From: Streptomyces canus
GTDB lineage: Bacteria; Actinomycetota; Actinomycetes; Streptomycetales; Streptomycetaceae
Assembly: GCF_030816965.1 (NCBI RefSeq)
Contig: NZ_JAUSYQ010000002.1
Span: forward strand, 4,187,001 to 4,251,000
Direction: 5' to 3'
DNA length: 64,000 nt
In this document: in pieces, positions 29,713 to 38,489 of the stretch
Position numbering within the stretch: position 1 is the first letter of the stretch
Layout of the letters: each line of letters starts with the position of its first letter
Made by a program: the position numbers and the translations under genes
Notes under the pieces: model-generated
The model's input: only the letters and a program-made list of their open reading frames with translations
Told to the model about the DNA's origin: nothing
Databases searched by the model: none

Positions 29713-32292
29713 CTATTCCGTGGCGATCGCCTTCAGGACGTTCATCCGGCCCGCCCGGAACGCCGGGATCAGGGCGGCGAACAGGCCCACGAAGGCCGAT
29801 CCGACGAAGACGCCGATGATCGTCGGCCAGGGGATCTCCAGCACCTTCAGGCCCTCCAGGGCGAGGAGCTTCTGGGCGGTCGCGCCCCAGCCCATGCCGA
29901 GGCCCAGGCCGAGCAGTGCGCCGAAGAGCGCGATGACCACCGACTCCATGCGGATCATCCGTCGCAGCTGGCGCCGCGAGAGGCCGATCGCGCGCATGAG
30001 GCCGATCTCCCGGGTCCGCTCGACCACCGAGAGCGCCAGGGTGTTCACGACACCGAGGATCGCGACGATGATCGCGAGGGCCAGCAGGCCGTAGATCATG
30101 TTCAGGAGCTGCCCGATCTGGTCCTTGAAGGCTTCCTTGTAGTCGGTCTGGTCGCGCACGGTGTACTGCGGATAGTCGTGCAGCGCCGACTTCAGCGACT
30201 TGTACGCGGCGTCCTGCTGCCCGTCCTTGGCGTTGGCGAAGACCAACTGGTCGAGCGGCATCTTGTCGGCCGGCACGTACTTGGCGAGCGTGGCGATCGA
30301 GATGTACTTCGAACCCGCGTCGATGACGACGTCACTGCTGGTGATGGCCCGGACCGTCAGCTCGGCGGTGGCACCGTCCTTGAAGGCGACCTTGATCTTC
30401 GAGCCCAGGTGGATGCCGTGCGCCTTGGCGAACTTCTCGTGCACGGACATCGAGTCGGGCCGGTAGGCGTCGGCCAGCTTCCCGGCGACGGTCTCGGTCT
30501 GCAGGTCGGTCGCGTAGGACGGGTCGGCCGCCGTGATGTCGGTGTCCTTGAGCGTCTTGCCGTCGGGGGTCGTGTAGTCGGCCTCCGTGGTCCTGTACTC
30601 GGTGACCCGCTCCAGGCCCGGCGTGCCCTTGACGGCCTTCACCGCGGCCGGAGTGACCAGCTGCCCGCTGTCGGACTGGATGATGAAGTCCGTACCGACC
30701 GTCTTGTCGAGCTCGTCCGTGGCCGAGGCGACCATGGACGAACCGACGACCGACAGACAGGCGACCAGCGCGAGGCCGATCATCAGGGCGGCGGCGGTGG
30801 CTCCTGTACGGCGCGGGTTGCGCAGGGCGTTGCGCTCGGCCATGCGGCCGACCGGGCCGAACACCCTGAGGACGACCGCACCCAGGACGCGCACCACACC
30901 GCCCGCGAGGAGCGGGCCGATCACGACGAAGCCGATCAGGGAGAGCACCACGCCGAGGCCGAGCCACAGGGAGCCCTCCTTGGCCTTGTCCGCCTGGGTG
31001 ACCAGGTAGAGCGCGTAGCCGCCGCCGGCGGTCAGGAGCGTGCCCAGCAGGACCCGTACACGGCCCGCCCTGGCGTCGGCGGGGGCGCCCGCGTCCCGGA
31101 GGGCGGCCATGGGCGAGACCTTGCCCGCGCGGCGGGCGGGCAGCCAGGCGGCCAGCACGGTGACGACCACACCGAGGAGCAGTCCGACCACCGGGGTGGT
31201 CCAGGCGATCGTCAGGTCGCTGGTCGACAGGTGTATGCCCAGGGAGCTCATGAGTTTCATCAGGCCGACCGCGAGGCCGACGCCGGCGCCGACCCCGAGC
31301 ACCGAACCGGTCACGCCCAGCAGCAGCGCCTCGACCAGCACGGAACGGTTGACCTGCTTGCGGCTGGACCCGATGGCCCGCATCAGGCCGATCTCACGGG
31401 TCCGCTGCGCGACAAGCATCGAGAAGGTGTTGATGATCAGGAAGATGCCGACGAGGAAGGCGATCCCGGCGAAGCCGAGCATCGCGTACTTCATGACGTT
31501 CATGAAGCCCTCGACGTCCTTCTGGTTGGCGTCGGCGGTCTCCTTGGCCGTCTGCACCTTGTAGGCGCCGCCGAGTTCGGCCGCGACGTTCTGCTTCAAC
31601 CGGGCGTCGGTGACCCCGGAGGCGGCCGTGACGTTGACGTTGGTGTACACGCCCGTCTCGCCGACCAGGCTCTCCTGGGCGGTCTTCGTGTCGAGGTAGA
31701 AGATCGCGGCACCGGGGTTGGTGACCTGGAACTCGGCGACGCCGGAGATCTTCGCGGTGTGCGTGCCGACCGCGCTGATGACGCCGATCTCGTCACCGAG
31801 CTTCAGGTGGTGCTTGTCGACGGTGTCCTTGTCGACCATGATCTGGCCGGAGTTCTTCGGCGCCGTACCGGAGGTGACCTTCATGGTGCGGGCGTCGTTG
31901 CGGTTCCAGTTGCCGACGATGGTCGGGCCGCCGCCGGACGGCGAGAGGCTGTCCTTGTCGGCGTCCACTACGGTCACCGAGGTCGAGAAGACGGTCCCCT
32001 CCGCCGACTTGACGCCCTGCGCCTCGCGCACCTTGCCGACCACGGAGGCCGGCATGACCGGCGGCTTGCCGTTGTCCGAGGTCGTCTCGCCGCTGTCGGA
32101 GGCACCCTTGGCGCTCACCGTCACATCCGAGGACGTGGCCGCGAAGAGCTTGTCGAAGGTGGTGTTCATCGTGTCGGTGAACACCAGCGTCCCGCAGACG
32201 AAGGCGACCGACAGCAGGACCGCGACGGCCGACAGGGCCATGCGTCCCTTGTGCGCGAAGAAGTTGCGCATGGAGGTCTTCATGACGGTCAT
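29713..32292 (-). CDS. FtsX-type ABC transporter permease (fused two-domain)
   Basis: An 859-residue integral membrane protein. Helix 1 is followed by a large extracytoplasmic domain (about 45-270), three helices, a middle four-helix segment, a second extracytoplasmic domain (about 540-720) and three terminal helices. Two FtsX/MacB_PCD units are fused, each with the RTREIGLMRAIG cytoplasmic loop. Transporters of this type remove or sense cell-envelope antibiotics, or carry lipoproteins and lipids. The substrate here is unknown. The ATG overlaps the ATPase stop by 4 bases, so the two subunits are coupled. Confidence 0.92.
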   Translation of the reverse strand: MTVMKTSMRNFFAHKGRMALSAVAVLLSVAFVCGTLVFTDTMNTTFDKLFAATSSDVTVSAKGASDSGETTSDNGKPPVMPASVVGKVREAQGVKSAEGTVFSTSVTVVDADKDSLSPSGGGPTIVGNWNRNDARTMKVTSGTAPKNSGQIMVDKDTVDKHHLKLGDEIGVISAVGTHTAKISGVAEFQVTNPGAAIFYLDTKTAQESLVGETGVYTNVNVTAASGVTDARLKQNVAAELGGAYKVQTAKETADANQKDVEGFMNVMKYAMLGFAGIAFLVGIFLIINTFSMLVAQRTREIGLMRAIGSSRKQVNRSVLVEALLLGVTGSVLGVGAGVGLAVGLMKLMSSLGIHLSTSDLTIAWTTPVVGLLLGVVVTVLAAWLPARRAGKVSPMAALRDAGAPADARAGRVRVLLGTLLTAGGGYALYLVTQADKAKEGSLWLGLGVVLSLIGFVVIGPLLAGGVVRVLGAVVLRVFGPVGRMAERNALRNPRRTGATAAALMIGLALVACLSVVGSSMVASATDELDKTVGTDFIIQSDSGQLVTPAAVKAVKGTPGLERVTEYRTTEADYTTPDGKTLKDTDITAADPSYATDLQTETVAGKLADAYRPDSMSVHEKFAKAHGIHLGSKIKVAFKDGATAELTVRAITSSDVVIDAGSKYISIATLAKYVPADKMPLDQLVFANAKDGQQDAAYKSLKSALHDYPQYTVRDQTDYKEAFKDQIGQLLNMIYGLLALAIIVAILGVVNTLALSVVERTREIGLMRAIGLSRRQLRRMIRMESVVIALFGALLGLGLGMGWGATAQKLLALEGLKVLEIPWPTIIGVFVGSAFVGLFAALIPAFRAGRMNVLKAIATE

Positions 32293-33077
32293 GACGTACG
32301 CCCCCGGGCGTCGAAGTCCTTCATGCGGTCCAGGACGGCCTCCGCGGTGGGCTTGTACATCTCGTCGACGATCCGGCCGTCGGCGAGGTACAGCACGCGG
32401 TCCGCGTACGAGGCGGCCACCGGGTCGTGCGTGACCATCACGATGGTCTGCCCGAGTTCGTCGACGGACTTGCGCAGGAAGCCCAGTACCTCGGCGCCCG
32501 CGCGCGAGTCGAGGTTTCCGGTCGGCTCGTCACCGAAGATGATCTCGGGACGGGCGGCCAGGGCGCGGGCCACGGCGACACGCTGCTGCTGTCCGCCGGA
32601 AAGCTGGGTGGGCCGGTGCCTGAGTCGGTCGGAAAGTCCAACGGTGTCCACCACGCGCGCGAGCCACTGCTTGTCGGGCTTGCGCCCGGCGATGTCCATG
32701 GGCAGCGTGATGTTCTCGAGCGCATTGAGCGTCGGGAGCAGGTTGAACGCCTGGAAGATGAAACCGACCCGGTCCCGGCGCAGCTGAGTGAGCTTCTTGT
32801 CCTTCAGGCCGGTGATCTCGGTGTCGTCCAGGTAGATCTGACCGCTCGTCACGGTGTCGAGACCGGCGAGGCAGTGCATGAGGGTGGACTTGCCGGACCC
32901 TGAGGGGCCCATGATCGCGGTGAACTGCCCGCGAGCGATGTCCACGTCCACATGGTCGAGGGCGACGACACGGGTCTCACCGGACCCGTACGCCTTGACG
33001 ACCTGCCGCGCCCGCGCGGCAACGGCCGTACGCCCTCCAGTGCCCCCGTGCCTGGTGATGGTTACAGCCGATGTCAC
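32289..33077 (-). CDS. ABC transporter ATP-binding protein (MacB/LolD type)
   Basis: A 262-residue ATPase partner of the FtsX-type permease. Walker A GPSGSGKST, Q-loop FIFQAFNLLPTLNALEN, signature LSGGQQQRVAVARAL, Walker B EIIFGDEPTGNLD and the H-loop MVTHD are all intact. About 30 extra N-terminal residues precede the usual start. GTG at 33077 with AGGAG upstream. The promoter lies in the divergent gap shared with the MFS gene. Confidence 0.93.
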   Translation of the reverse strand: MTSAVTITRHGGTGGRTAVAARARQVVKAYGSGETRVVALDHVDVDIARGQFTAIMGPSGSGKSTLMHCLAGLDTVTSGQIYLDDTEITGLKDKKLTQLRRDRVGFIFQAFNLLPTLNALENITLPMDIAGRKPDKQWLARVVDTVGLSDRLRHRPTQLSGGQQQRVAVARALAARPEIIFGDEPTGNLDSRAGAEVLGFLRKSVDELGQTIVMVTHDPVAASYADRVLYLADGRIVDEMYKPTAEAVLDRMKDFDARGRTS

Positions 33078-33492
33078 GGTATGTCTCCTATATCGGTCAG
33101 CGAATCAACAGCCGATCTGTAGGGCGATCGGTTCGTTGCTTGGGTACGGCGTTCAGTCTGGTGCCGCGAGACGGTCCGGCGCGCTGGTGCTCAGCACCCT
33201 CTTCTACGGGGGAAAACCCCACCCCCGTCGATCCGGTCGTCCCCGCCCCCACCGCTCCCCAGCGGCGTAAAGCCAGGTTAAGGACGGACCATGGCCCTTC
33301 TCCTCCTCCGGCGGTACGAACCCTCCCCGAGCCGTAGTACGGAGGTACCCCTAGGGGCACTCCACCGCCGGGTGGAGGCGATCTAGGGGTTCGGGTCCAC
33401 CCTCCGGTGCAGCCAGGCTGCACCCTGCCGCCGCGCGAGGGTCAAGTGGGACAGTGGTCGCCGGCAGATGGATGCAGGGGGAAGGAATCCGC
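33078..33492. other. Divergent promoter region with several palindromes
   Basis: A 415-base gap between the ABC operon (minus) and the MFS exporter (plus). It contains CCGATC-TGTAGGGC-GATCGG (33112-33131) near the ABC start, CCCCTAGGGG (33347-33356), CTCCACC-GCCG-GGTGGAG (33360-33377) and a 19-bp palindrome at 33406-33424. No small gene or tRNA is seen. The palindromes suggest repressor control of one or both efflux systems. Confidence 0.5.
33406..33424. promoter_or_regulatory. Palindromic operator candidate upstream of MFS exporter
   Basis: Perfect palindrome GGTGCAGCC-A-GGCTGCACC, 68 bases upstream of the exporter's GTG. This size and spacing fits a TetR- or MarR-type repressor site, but no regulator gene is adjacent. 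Confidence 0.45.
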
Positions 33493-34995
33493 GTGGACGA
33501 CACGAAGCCGGCGATACGGAAGCCCGCGCGGGACGTCTCCACGAACCGGCGCGGAGCTGTCGTAGCGGCCCTGATGCTGGCGATGGCCCTTGCTGCCCTG
33601 GACGCCACCATCGTCTCCACGGCGGTCCCACAGATCGTCGGCGACCTGGGCGGCTTCTCGGTCTTCTCCTGGCTGTTCTCCGGCTATCTGCTGGCCGTGA
33701 CGGTGACGCTGCCGGTCTACGGCAAGCTCTCCGACACCTTCGGGCGCAAGCCGGTGCTGATCGCGGGCTCGGCGGTGTTCCTGCTCGGCTCGCTGTTGTG
33801 CGCGGTGGCGTGGAACATGGGGGCGCTGATCGCGTTCCGGATCGTCCAGGGGCTGGGCGGCGGCGCGCTGCAGGGCACGGTCCAGACCCTTGCCGCCGAC
33901 CTGTATCCGCTCGAGGAACGCCCGAAGATCCAGGCCAAGCTGTCCACGGTGTGGGCGGTGGCGGCGGTCGCGGGACCGGGCATCGGCGGGGTGCTCGCCG
34001 CGTACGCGGACTGGCGGTGGATCTTCCTGGTCAATCTGCCGATCGGGGCGGTGGCCCTGTGGCTGATCGTCCGTCACCTGCACGAGCCACGGCGCGCCGA
34101 GAAGACCTCCCCGCGCGCGCGTGTCGACTGGGCGGGCGCGCTCGCGGTGTTCGCGTGCGGGGGCGTGCTGCTGACGGCGCTCGTGCAGGGCGGGGTGGCC
34201 TGGGCGTGGCTGTCGTGGCCGTCACTGGGCCTGTTCGGCACGGGACTTGCCCTGGTGGCCACCGTGGTCCTGATCGAACGCCGGGCGGCGGAGCCGATCA
34301 TCCCCGGCTGGGTCTGGCGCCGCCGCACGATCGCCGCGGTGAACCTGGCACTGGGCGCCCTGGGACTCCTCATGGTCGCCCCTACGGTCTTCCTGCCGAC
34401 CTACGCCCAGTCGGTGCTCGGCCTCACCCCGGTCGCCGCCGGATTCGTGCTGTCCGTATGGACGTTGAGCTGGCCGGTGTCGGCGGCCCTGAGCCAGCAC
34501 GTGTACCGGCGCATCGGCTTCCGCAACACGGCGATGCTGGGCATCGGCACGGCAGCCCTGATCCTGTTCGCCTTCCCCTTCCTCCCCTACCCGGGCGCGG
34601 CCTGGCAGCCGACCCTGCTGATGCTGCTCCTGGGTGCCGCGCTGGGACTGTTCCAACTCCCCCTGATCGTCGGGGTCCAGTCGACGGTCGGCTGGGCGGA
34701 ACGCGGCACGACCACGGCGTCCGTCCTCTTCTGCCGCCAGACCGGCCAGACGGTGGGCGCGGCGGTCTTCGGCGCGGTGGCCAACGGCGTCCTGGCCGCA
34801 CGCCTGGGCGGCGCGAGCGACCTCGACTCCGTCACGCGCGCGTTGGACGCCGGCACGGCCCCGGAGACGACCCGCGCGGCCATCGCCGAGGCGGTGCACA
34901 CCGTGTACGTGGGGGCGGGGTGCGCGGCGGCCCTGGCGTTCGTGGTGCTGCTGGTGCTGGCGCCACGGCGGTTTCCGGTGATCGAGGAGCAGTGA
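33493..34995 (+). CDS. MFS drug:proton antiporter (EmrB/QacA, DHA2 type)
   Basis: A 500-residue inner-membrane exporter with about 14 predicted helices. Motif D1-like LDATIVSTAVPQI is in helix 1, motif A GKLSDTFGRKP between helices 2 and 3, and motif C-like GPGIGGVLA in helix 5. DHA2 family members expel toxic hydrophobic compounds using the proton gradient. GTG at 33493 is used (GGGGGAAGGA upstream, protein begins MDDTKPAIRKP). The preceding 13 codons to 33454 are leader. Monocistronic, with a possible operator upstream. Confidence 0.9.
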   Translation: MDDTKPAIRKPARDVSTNRRGAVVAALMLAMALAALDATIVSTAVPQIVGDLGGFSVFSWLFSGYLLAVTVTLPVYGKLSDTFGRKPVLIAGSAVFLLGSLLCAVAWNMGALIAFRIVQGLGGGALQGTVQTLAADLYPLEERPKIQAKLSTVWAVAAVAGPGIGGVLAAYADWRWIFLVNLPIGAVALWLIVRHLHEPRRAEKTSPRARVDWAGALAVFACGGVLLTALVQGGVAWAWLSWPSLGLFGTGLALVATVVLIERRAAEPIIPGWVWRRRTIAAVNLALGALGLLMVAPTVFLPTYAQSVLGLTPVAAGFVLSVWTLSWPVSAALSQHVYRRIGFRNTAMLGIGTAALILFAFPFLPYPGAAWQPTLLMLLLGAALGLFQLPLIVGVQSTVGWAERGTTTASVLFCRQTGQTVGAAVFGAVANGVLAARLGGASDLDSVTRALDAGTAPETTRAAIAEAVHTVYVGAGCAAALAFVVLLVLAPRRFPVIEEQ

Positions 34996-35247
34996 GCGAG
35001 GCGTCGGTCGGCGGCTGACGCGCACCTGAAGTAAGGGCCTGTGCACGCTCCGGTGAGACCAAAAGTCTGAGTTAACGGGGGTAACACCGCAGGTCAGAGA
35101 AGTAAGCGCATACCGACCGATCAGTTTGTCGAAAGGGCTGTGCAATTCCGAACCGCCGAGTAACGTGCGGGGCTCCGCTCCCCCGTCCACCCCCCCCAAC
35201 TCCCTGCGGTCCGCCGCGCCGGACCCGAGCCTCGCAAGGAGCACCGG

Positions 35248-35655
35248 GTGTCTTACGACCCGTCACAGCCGTATTCCACCTACCCCTGGCAGCCGCCCCC
35301 CTCGCCGCCCGAACCGGCCACCCGGCACCCGCGCCACCGCTCCCCGCTCGGCCACCACAGCGACCTGCGGATCCTGCGCAGCGCCTACCGCTGGCAGCGG
35401 CGCACCGCCACACTGACCGCGCTCGGGTACTTCACGCTCTTCCTGGTGCTGTCCGCGTACGCGCCGTCCTTCATGGCGAGCAGCGTCACCGACGGGCTGC
35501 CCACCGGCCTGCTCCTCGCCCTGCTCCAACTGCCCGTCACCTGGCTGGCGATCGCCGTGTACGAGCACACCGCGCGCCGCTGCGTCGACCCGCTCGCGGA
35601 CCGCATCCGCAAGCAGTCCGAGGTGGACGCCAGGCGAGAGGCGGGCGCCCGATGA
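35248..35655 (+). CDS. DUF485 small membrane protein
   Basis: A 135-residue protein. A Pro-rich cytoplasmic N-terminus of about 50 residues is followed by two transmembrane helices (about 57-78 and 89-108) typical of DUF485. DUF485 proteins nearly always sit directly upstream of an acetate/solute symporter and are thought to be its accessory subunit. GTG start with AAGGAG upstream. The stop overlaps the symporter start by 4 bases (ATGA). Confidence 0.9.
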   Translation: MSYDPSQPYSTYPWQPPPSPPEPATRHPRHRSPLGHHSDLRILRSAYRWQRRTATLTALGYFTLFLVLSAYAPSFMASSVTDGLPTGLLLALLQLPVTWLAIAVYEHTARRCVDPLADRIRKQSEVDARREAGAR

Positions 35656-37259
35656 CCGGCTTCAGCGACTCCGCGCAGGCGATGAGCCTGGTGGCGTTCT
35701 CCGCCGTCGCCACCATCACCCTCCTGCTGTGCGTGATGACCGGCCCGGACCGCGACGACCTCGACGAGTTCTACACCGGCTACAGCTCCCTGTCCGCCAT
35801 GCGCAACGGCCTCGCCATCGCGGGCGACTACATCTCCGCCGCGACCGTCCTCGGCACCGGCGGGGTCATCGCGCTCTACGGCTACGACGGCATCGTCCTC
35901 GCGCTGAGCACGGTCCTGTCGCTGATGCTGCTGATGTTCCTGCTGGCCGAACCCCTGCGCAACGCGGGCCGGTTCACCATGGGCGACGCGCTCGCGCGCC
36001 GGATGCCGGGCCGTGCGGTGCGCATCGCCGCATGTCTGGTCACCCTCGCCGCGCTGCTGCCGCTGATGCTGGTTCAGCTCGCCGGCACCGGCCAACTGCT
36101 GGCGTTCATCCTCGGTTTCTCCGGCGACTCCCTGAAGACGGGCTTCATCATCGGCCTGGGCATCCTGATGATCAGCTACGCGGCCATCGGCGGTATGAAG
36201 GGCACCGCCCTCATCCAGATCCTGAAGATGGTCATGCTCCTCGGATCCGGCGCCGTGGTCGCCGTACTGGTCATGAACCGGTTCGACTGGAACCCCGCAG
36301 CGCTGTTCGACACGGCGGCCCGGCAGAGCGGGGTGGGGCCGGACTACCTGCGCTCCGGCCTGGAGTTCGCGGGCGGGCCGTACCCGCGCCTCGACATGAT
36401 CACCTCGCAGCTCGCGGTCGTCATCGGCGGGGCGTGTCTGCCGCACGTCACCATGCGCATGTACACCGCGTCCAGCGCACGTCAGGTGCGCCGTTCGATG
36501 TCCTGGGCGGTGTCGTCGGTGGCCGTGTTCGTCCTGGTCATCACGGTCGTCGGGGTCGGGGCGACCGCGATGATCGGACGGGCGGTGATCGCGGAAGCGG
36601 ATCCGCAGGGCAACACGGCGTATCTGCTGGGCTCCCGGGCGGTGTTCGGGCCCGAGGTGTCGACCGGCGAGACGTTTCTCTTCACCACGGTCACCACGGC
36701 GCTCTTCCTCACCCTTCTCGCCTCCGTCGCCGGCATGATCCTCGCCTGCGCCAACTCCCTTGCGCATGACGTGTTCGCGGCGCGGGCACGGTCGATGCCG
36801 GCGCACCGCGAGATCCTGCTGGCCCGGGTGTCCGCGCTGGCGGTCGGCGTCCCCACGATCTTCCTCGCGACGATGATCCAGCACCGCAGTCTGCAGCCGC
36901 TGGTGATCCTGTCCTTCTGCGTCGGCGCGTCCGCGCTGGCGCCGGCGCTCGTGTACAGCCTGTTCTGGCGGCGTTACACGCGGACGGGGCTGCTGTGCAC
37001 GCTGATCGGCGGCACGCTGACGGTGCTCTTGCTGATGCCGGGCACGAATCTCGTGTCGGGGTCGCCTGTGTCCGCGTTTCCCGAAGCCGACTTCAACTGG
37101 CTGCCGTTCACGACGACGGGACTGGTGTCCATTCCGGCGGGCTTCTTGTTCGGATGGCTGGGGACGGTGATTTCCGGGCGACGGAAGGCGGAGGAGCAGC
37201 GGCGGCAGTACGAGGCGGTGGAGGGGTGGATCTTGGCGGGGGCCGTGCGGAGGGGGTGA
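35652..37259 (+). CDS. Sodium:solute symporter (ActP-like)
   Basis: A 535-residue solute:sodium symporter with about 13 helices, closest in look to the cation/acetate symporters. The N-terminal YTGYSSLSAMRNGLAIAGDYISAATVLG and the middle IGGMKGTALIQILKMVML match that family. Translationally coupled to the DUF485 gene, as ActP is to YjcH. It probably imports acetate or a related monocarboxylate. The exact substrate is not readable. Confidence 0.9.
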   Translation: MTGFSDSAQAMSLVAFSAVATITLLLCVMTGPDRDDLDEFYTGYSSLSAMRNGLAIAGDYISAATVLGTGGVIALYGYDGIVLALSTVLSLMLLMFLLAEPLRNAGRFTMGDALARRMPGRAVRIAACLVTLAALLPLMLVQLAGTGQLLAFILGFSGDSLKTGFIIGLGILMISYAAIGGMKGTALIQILKMVMLLGSGAVVAVLVMNRFDWNPAALFDTAARQSGVGPDYLRSGLEFAGGPYPRLDMITSQLAVVIGGACLPHVTMRMYTASSARQVRRSMSWAVSSVAVFVLVITVVGVGATAMIGRAVIAEADPQGNTAYLLGSRAVFGPEVSTGETFLFTTVTTALFLTLLASVAGMILACANSLAHDVFAARARSMPAHREILLARVSALAVGVPTIFLATMIQHRSLQPLVILSFCVGASALAPALVYSLFWRRYTRTGLLCTLIGGTLTVLLLMPGTNLVSGSPVSAFPEADFNWLPFTTTGLVSIPAGFLFGWLGTVISGRRKAEEQRRQYEAVEGWILAGAVRRG

Positions 37260-37386
37260 GCCGGGGGGAGCCGGGGTCGTCTGTCGGGTGCAGCTGAGTG
37301 GGGGCTGGTCGCGCAGTTGCCCGCGCCCCTGGGTGGGTGCGGGTGGGCGGCGCCAGGCCTGCGCCCCTGCCCGGCTGCCCCGGCCG

Positions 37387-38274
37387 TCACTCCGTCGCTG
37401 CTGTCCCGGTGAGTGCCGTCAGGCTGCTGCGTACGTGGTCCATCTGTGCTTGCACCTCGTCCCGGCGCTCCTCGTGCTTCCGCAGTACCCGCTCCGTCTC
37501 CCCGGCGATCCGCTCCTCCTGGGCCCGCGCCTCCGCAAGGATCTCCGCCGCACGCGCGCGTGCGTCCTCCTCGCACCGTCCCACCGCGGCCTCCGCCGCG
37601 GCGAACTCCCGCTTCGCGTCCGACAGCGCCGCCTCCGCCCGCGCCACCCGTTCGGCGTTCCGCGCGTCCGCCTCGGCCGCCCCCTGCTCCTCGGCCCGCT
37701 CCACCTCGGCCCATCGCTCCGCATACTCCTTGGTCTGCTCGGCGAGCATCCCGATGGTGCGCTGGCGTACGTCGCGCAATGCGGCGAGCGCCTCCCCGCG
37801 CCCCGCCTTCACCTCACGCCGGGCCGCGACACGGATCTCGTCGGCCTCGGCGCGCGCGGCGAGCAGCCGCTGACGGGCGCGTTCGTCGGCCTCGGCACGC
37901 ACGGTGTCGGCGTGCGCCTGCGCGGCACCCCGTACGCCGTCGGCATGCGCCTGTGCCTCGTCCGCGAGGCGCTGCGCCTCCTGTCGCGCCCTCTCCCGGA
38001 CGTCCGCGGCCTCCTCCTGCCCCAGTTCGAAGAGCCGGCGCGCACCCTCGCCGAGCGCCTCGTACACCTGCGGTGCCAGCCCCGCCACGACCTCCGTCAG
38101 TCGCACCACCTCCGCCTCCATCTCCCGGGCGAGCACGGTGAGCCGGGCGGCCCGTTCCCAGGCGGCGTCACGGTCCCGGGACAGCGCGGCGGCGTACGCC
38201 TCGACCTGTTCGGGACGGTAGCCGCGCCCTCGTACGGCCACGAACCCCTGCGGCGAAACCTGTGCGCTGCTCAT
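37387..38274 (-). CDS. Coiled-coil cytoskeletal-type protein (FilP/DivIVA-like)
   Basis: A 295-residue protein, mostly Ala/Glu/Arg-rich coiled coil (about 45-285). It is preceded by a short N-terminal motif, GFVAVRGRGYRPEQVEAYAAALSRDR, that recalls DivIVA-type membrane-curvature proteins. Streptomyces relatives, often annotated cellulose-binding protein, include FilP and Scy, which form filaments in the polar growth complex. Cellulose binding is not supported by any visible domain. ATG at 38274. Monocistronic and convergent with the symporter. Confidence 0.8.
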   Translation of the reverse strand: MSSAQVSPQGFVAVRGRGYRPEQVEAYAAALSRDRDAAWERAARLTVLAREMEAEVVRLTEVVAGLAPQVYEALGEGARRLFELGQEEAADVRERARQEAQRLADEAQAHADGVRGAAQAHADTVRAEADERARQRLLAARAEADEIRVAARREVKAGRGEALAALRDVRQRTIGMLAEQTKEYAERWAEVERAEEQGAAEADARNAERVARAEAALSDAKREFAAAEAAVGRCEEDARARAAEILAEARAQEERIAGETERVLRKHEERRDEVQAQMDHVRSSLTALTGTAATE

Positions 38275-38420
38275 CCTGGAACCCCTCTCCGTCGAAACCG
38301 CGCGAACGGACGCGAAATGATGATTTCGCGCACATCTTGATGTATCGGACGGAAATGCTCATAACGCGACACTCCGCGTACAGGTCCCGGTCATGACGGG
38401 CGTCATCGCGCACACGTGAA

Positions 38421-38455
38421 AGGGCCGGGCCCGGTCACCCGACCGGCCCGGCCCT
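38421..38455. terminator. Terminator of the deaminase/SUKH-4 gene
   Basis: AGGGCCGGGCCCGGTC and GACCGGCCCGGCCCT arms, one bulged base, 35 bases beyond the stop. It is followed on the minus strand by TTTC. Confidence 0.7.
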
Positions 38456-38489
38456 CCACGCACACGTACAGATCAGCGACGGCGGGGCG

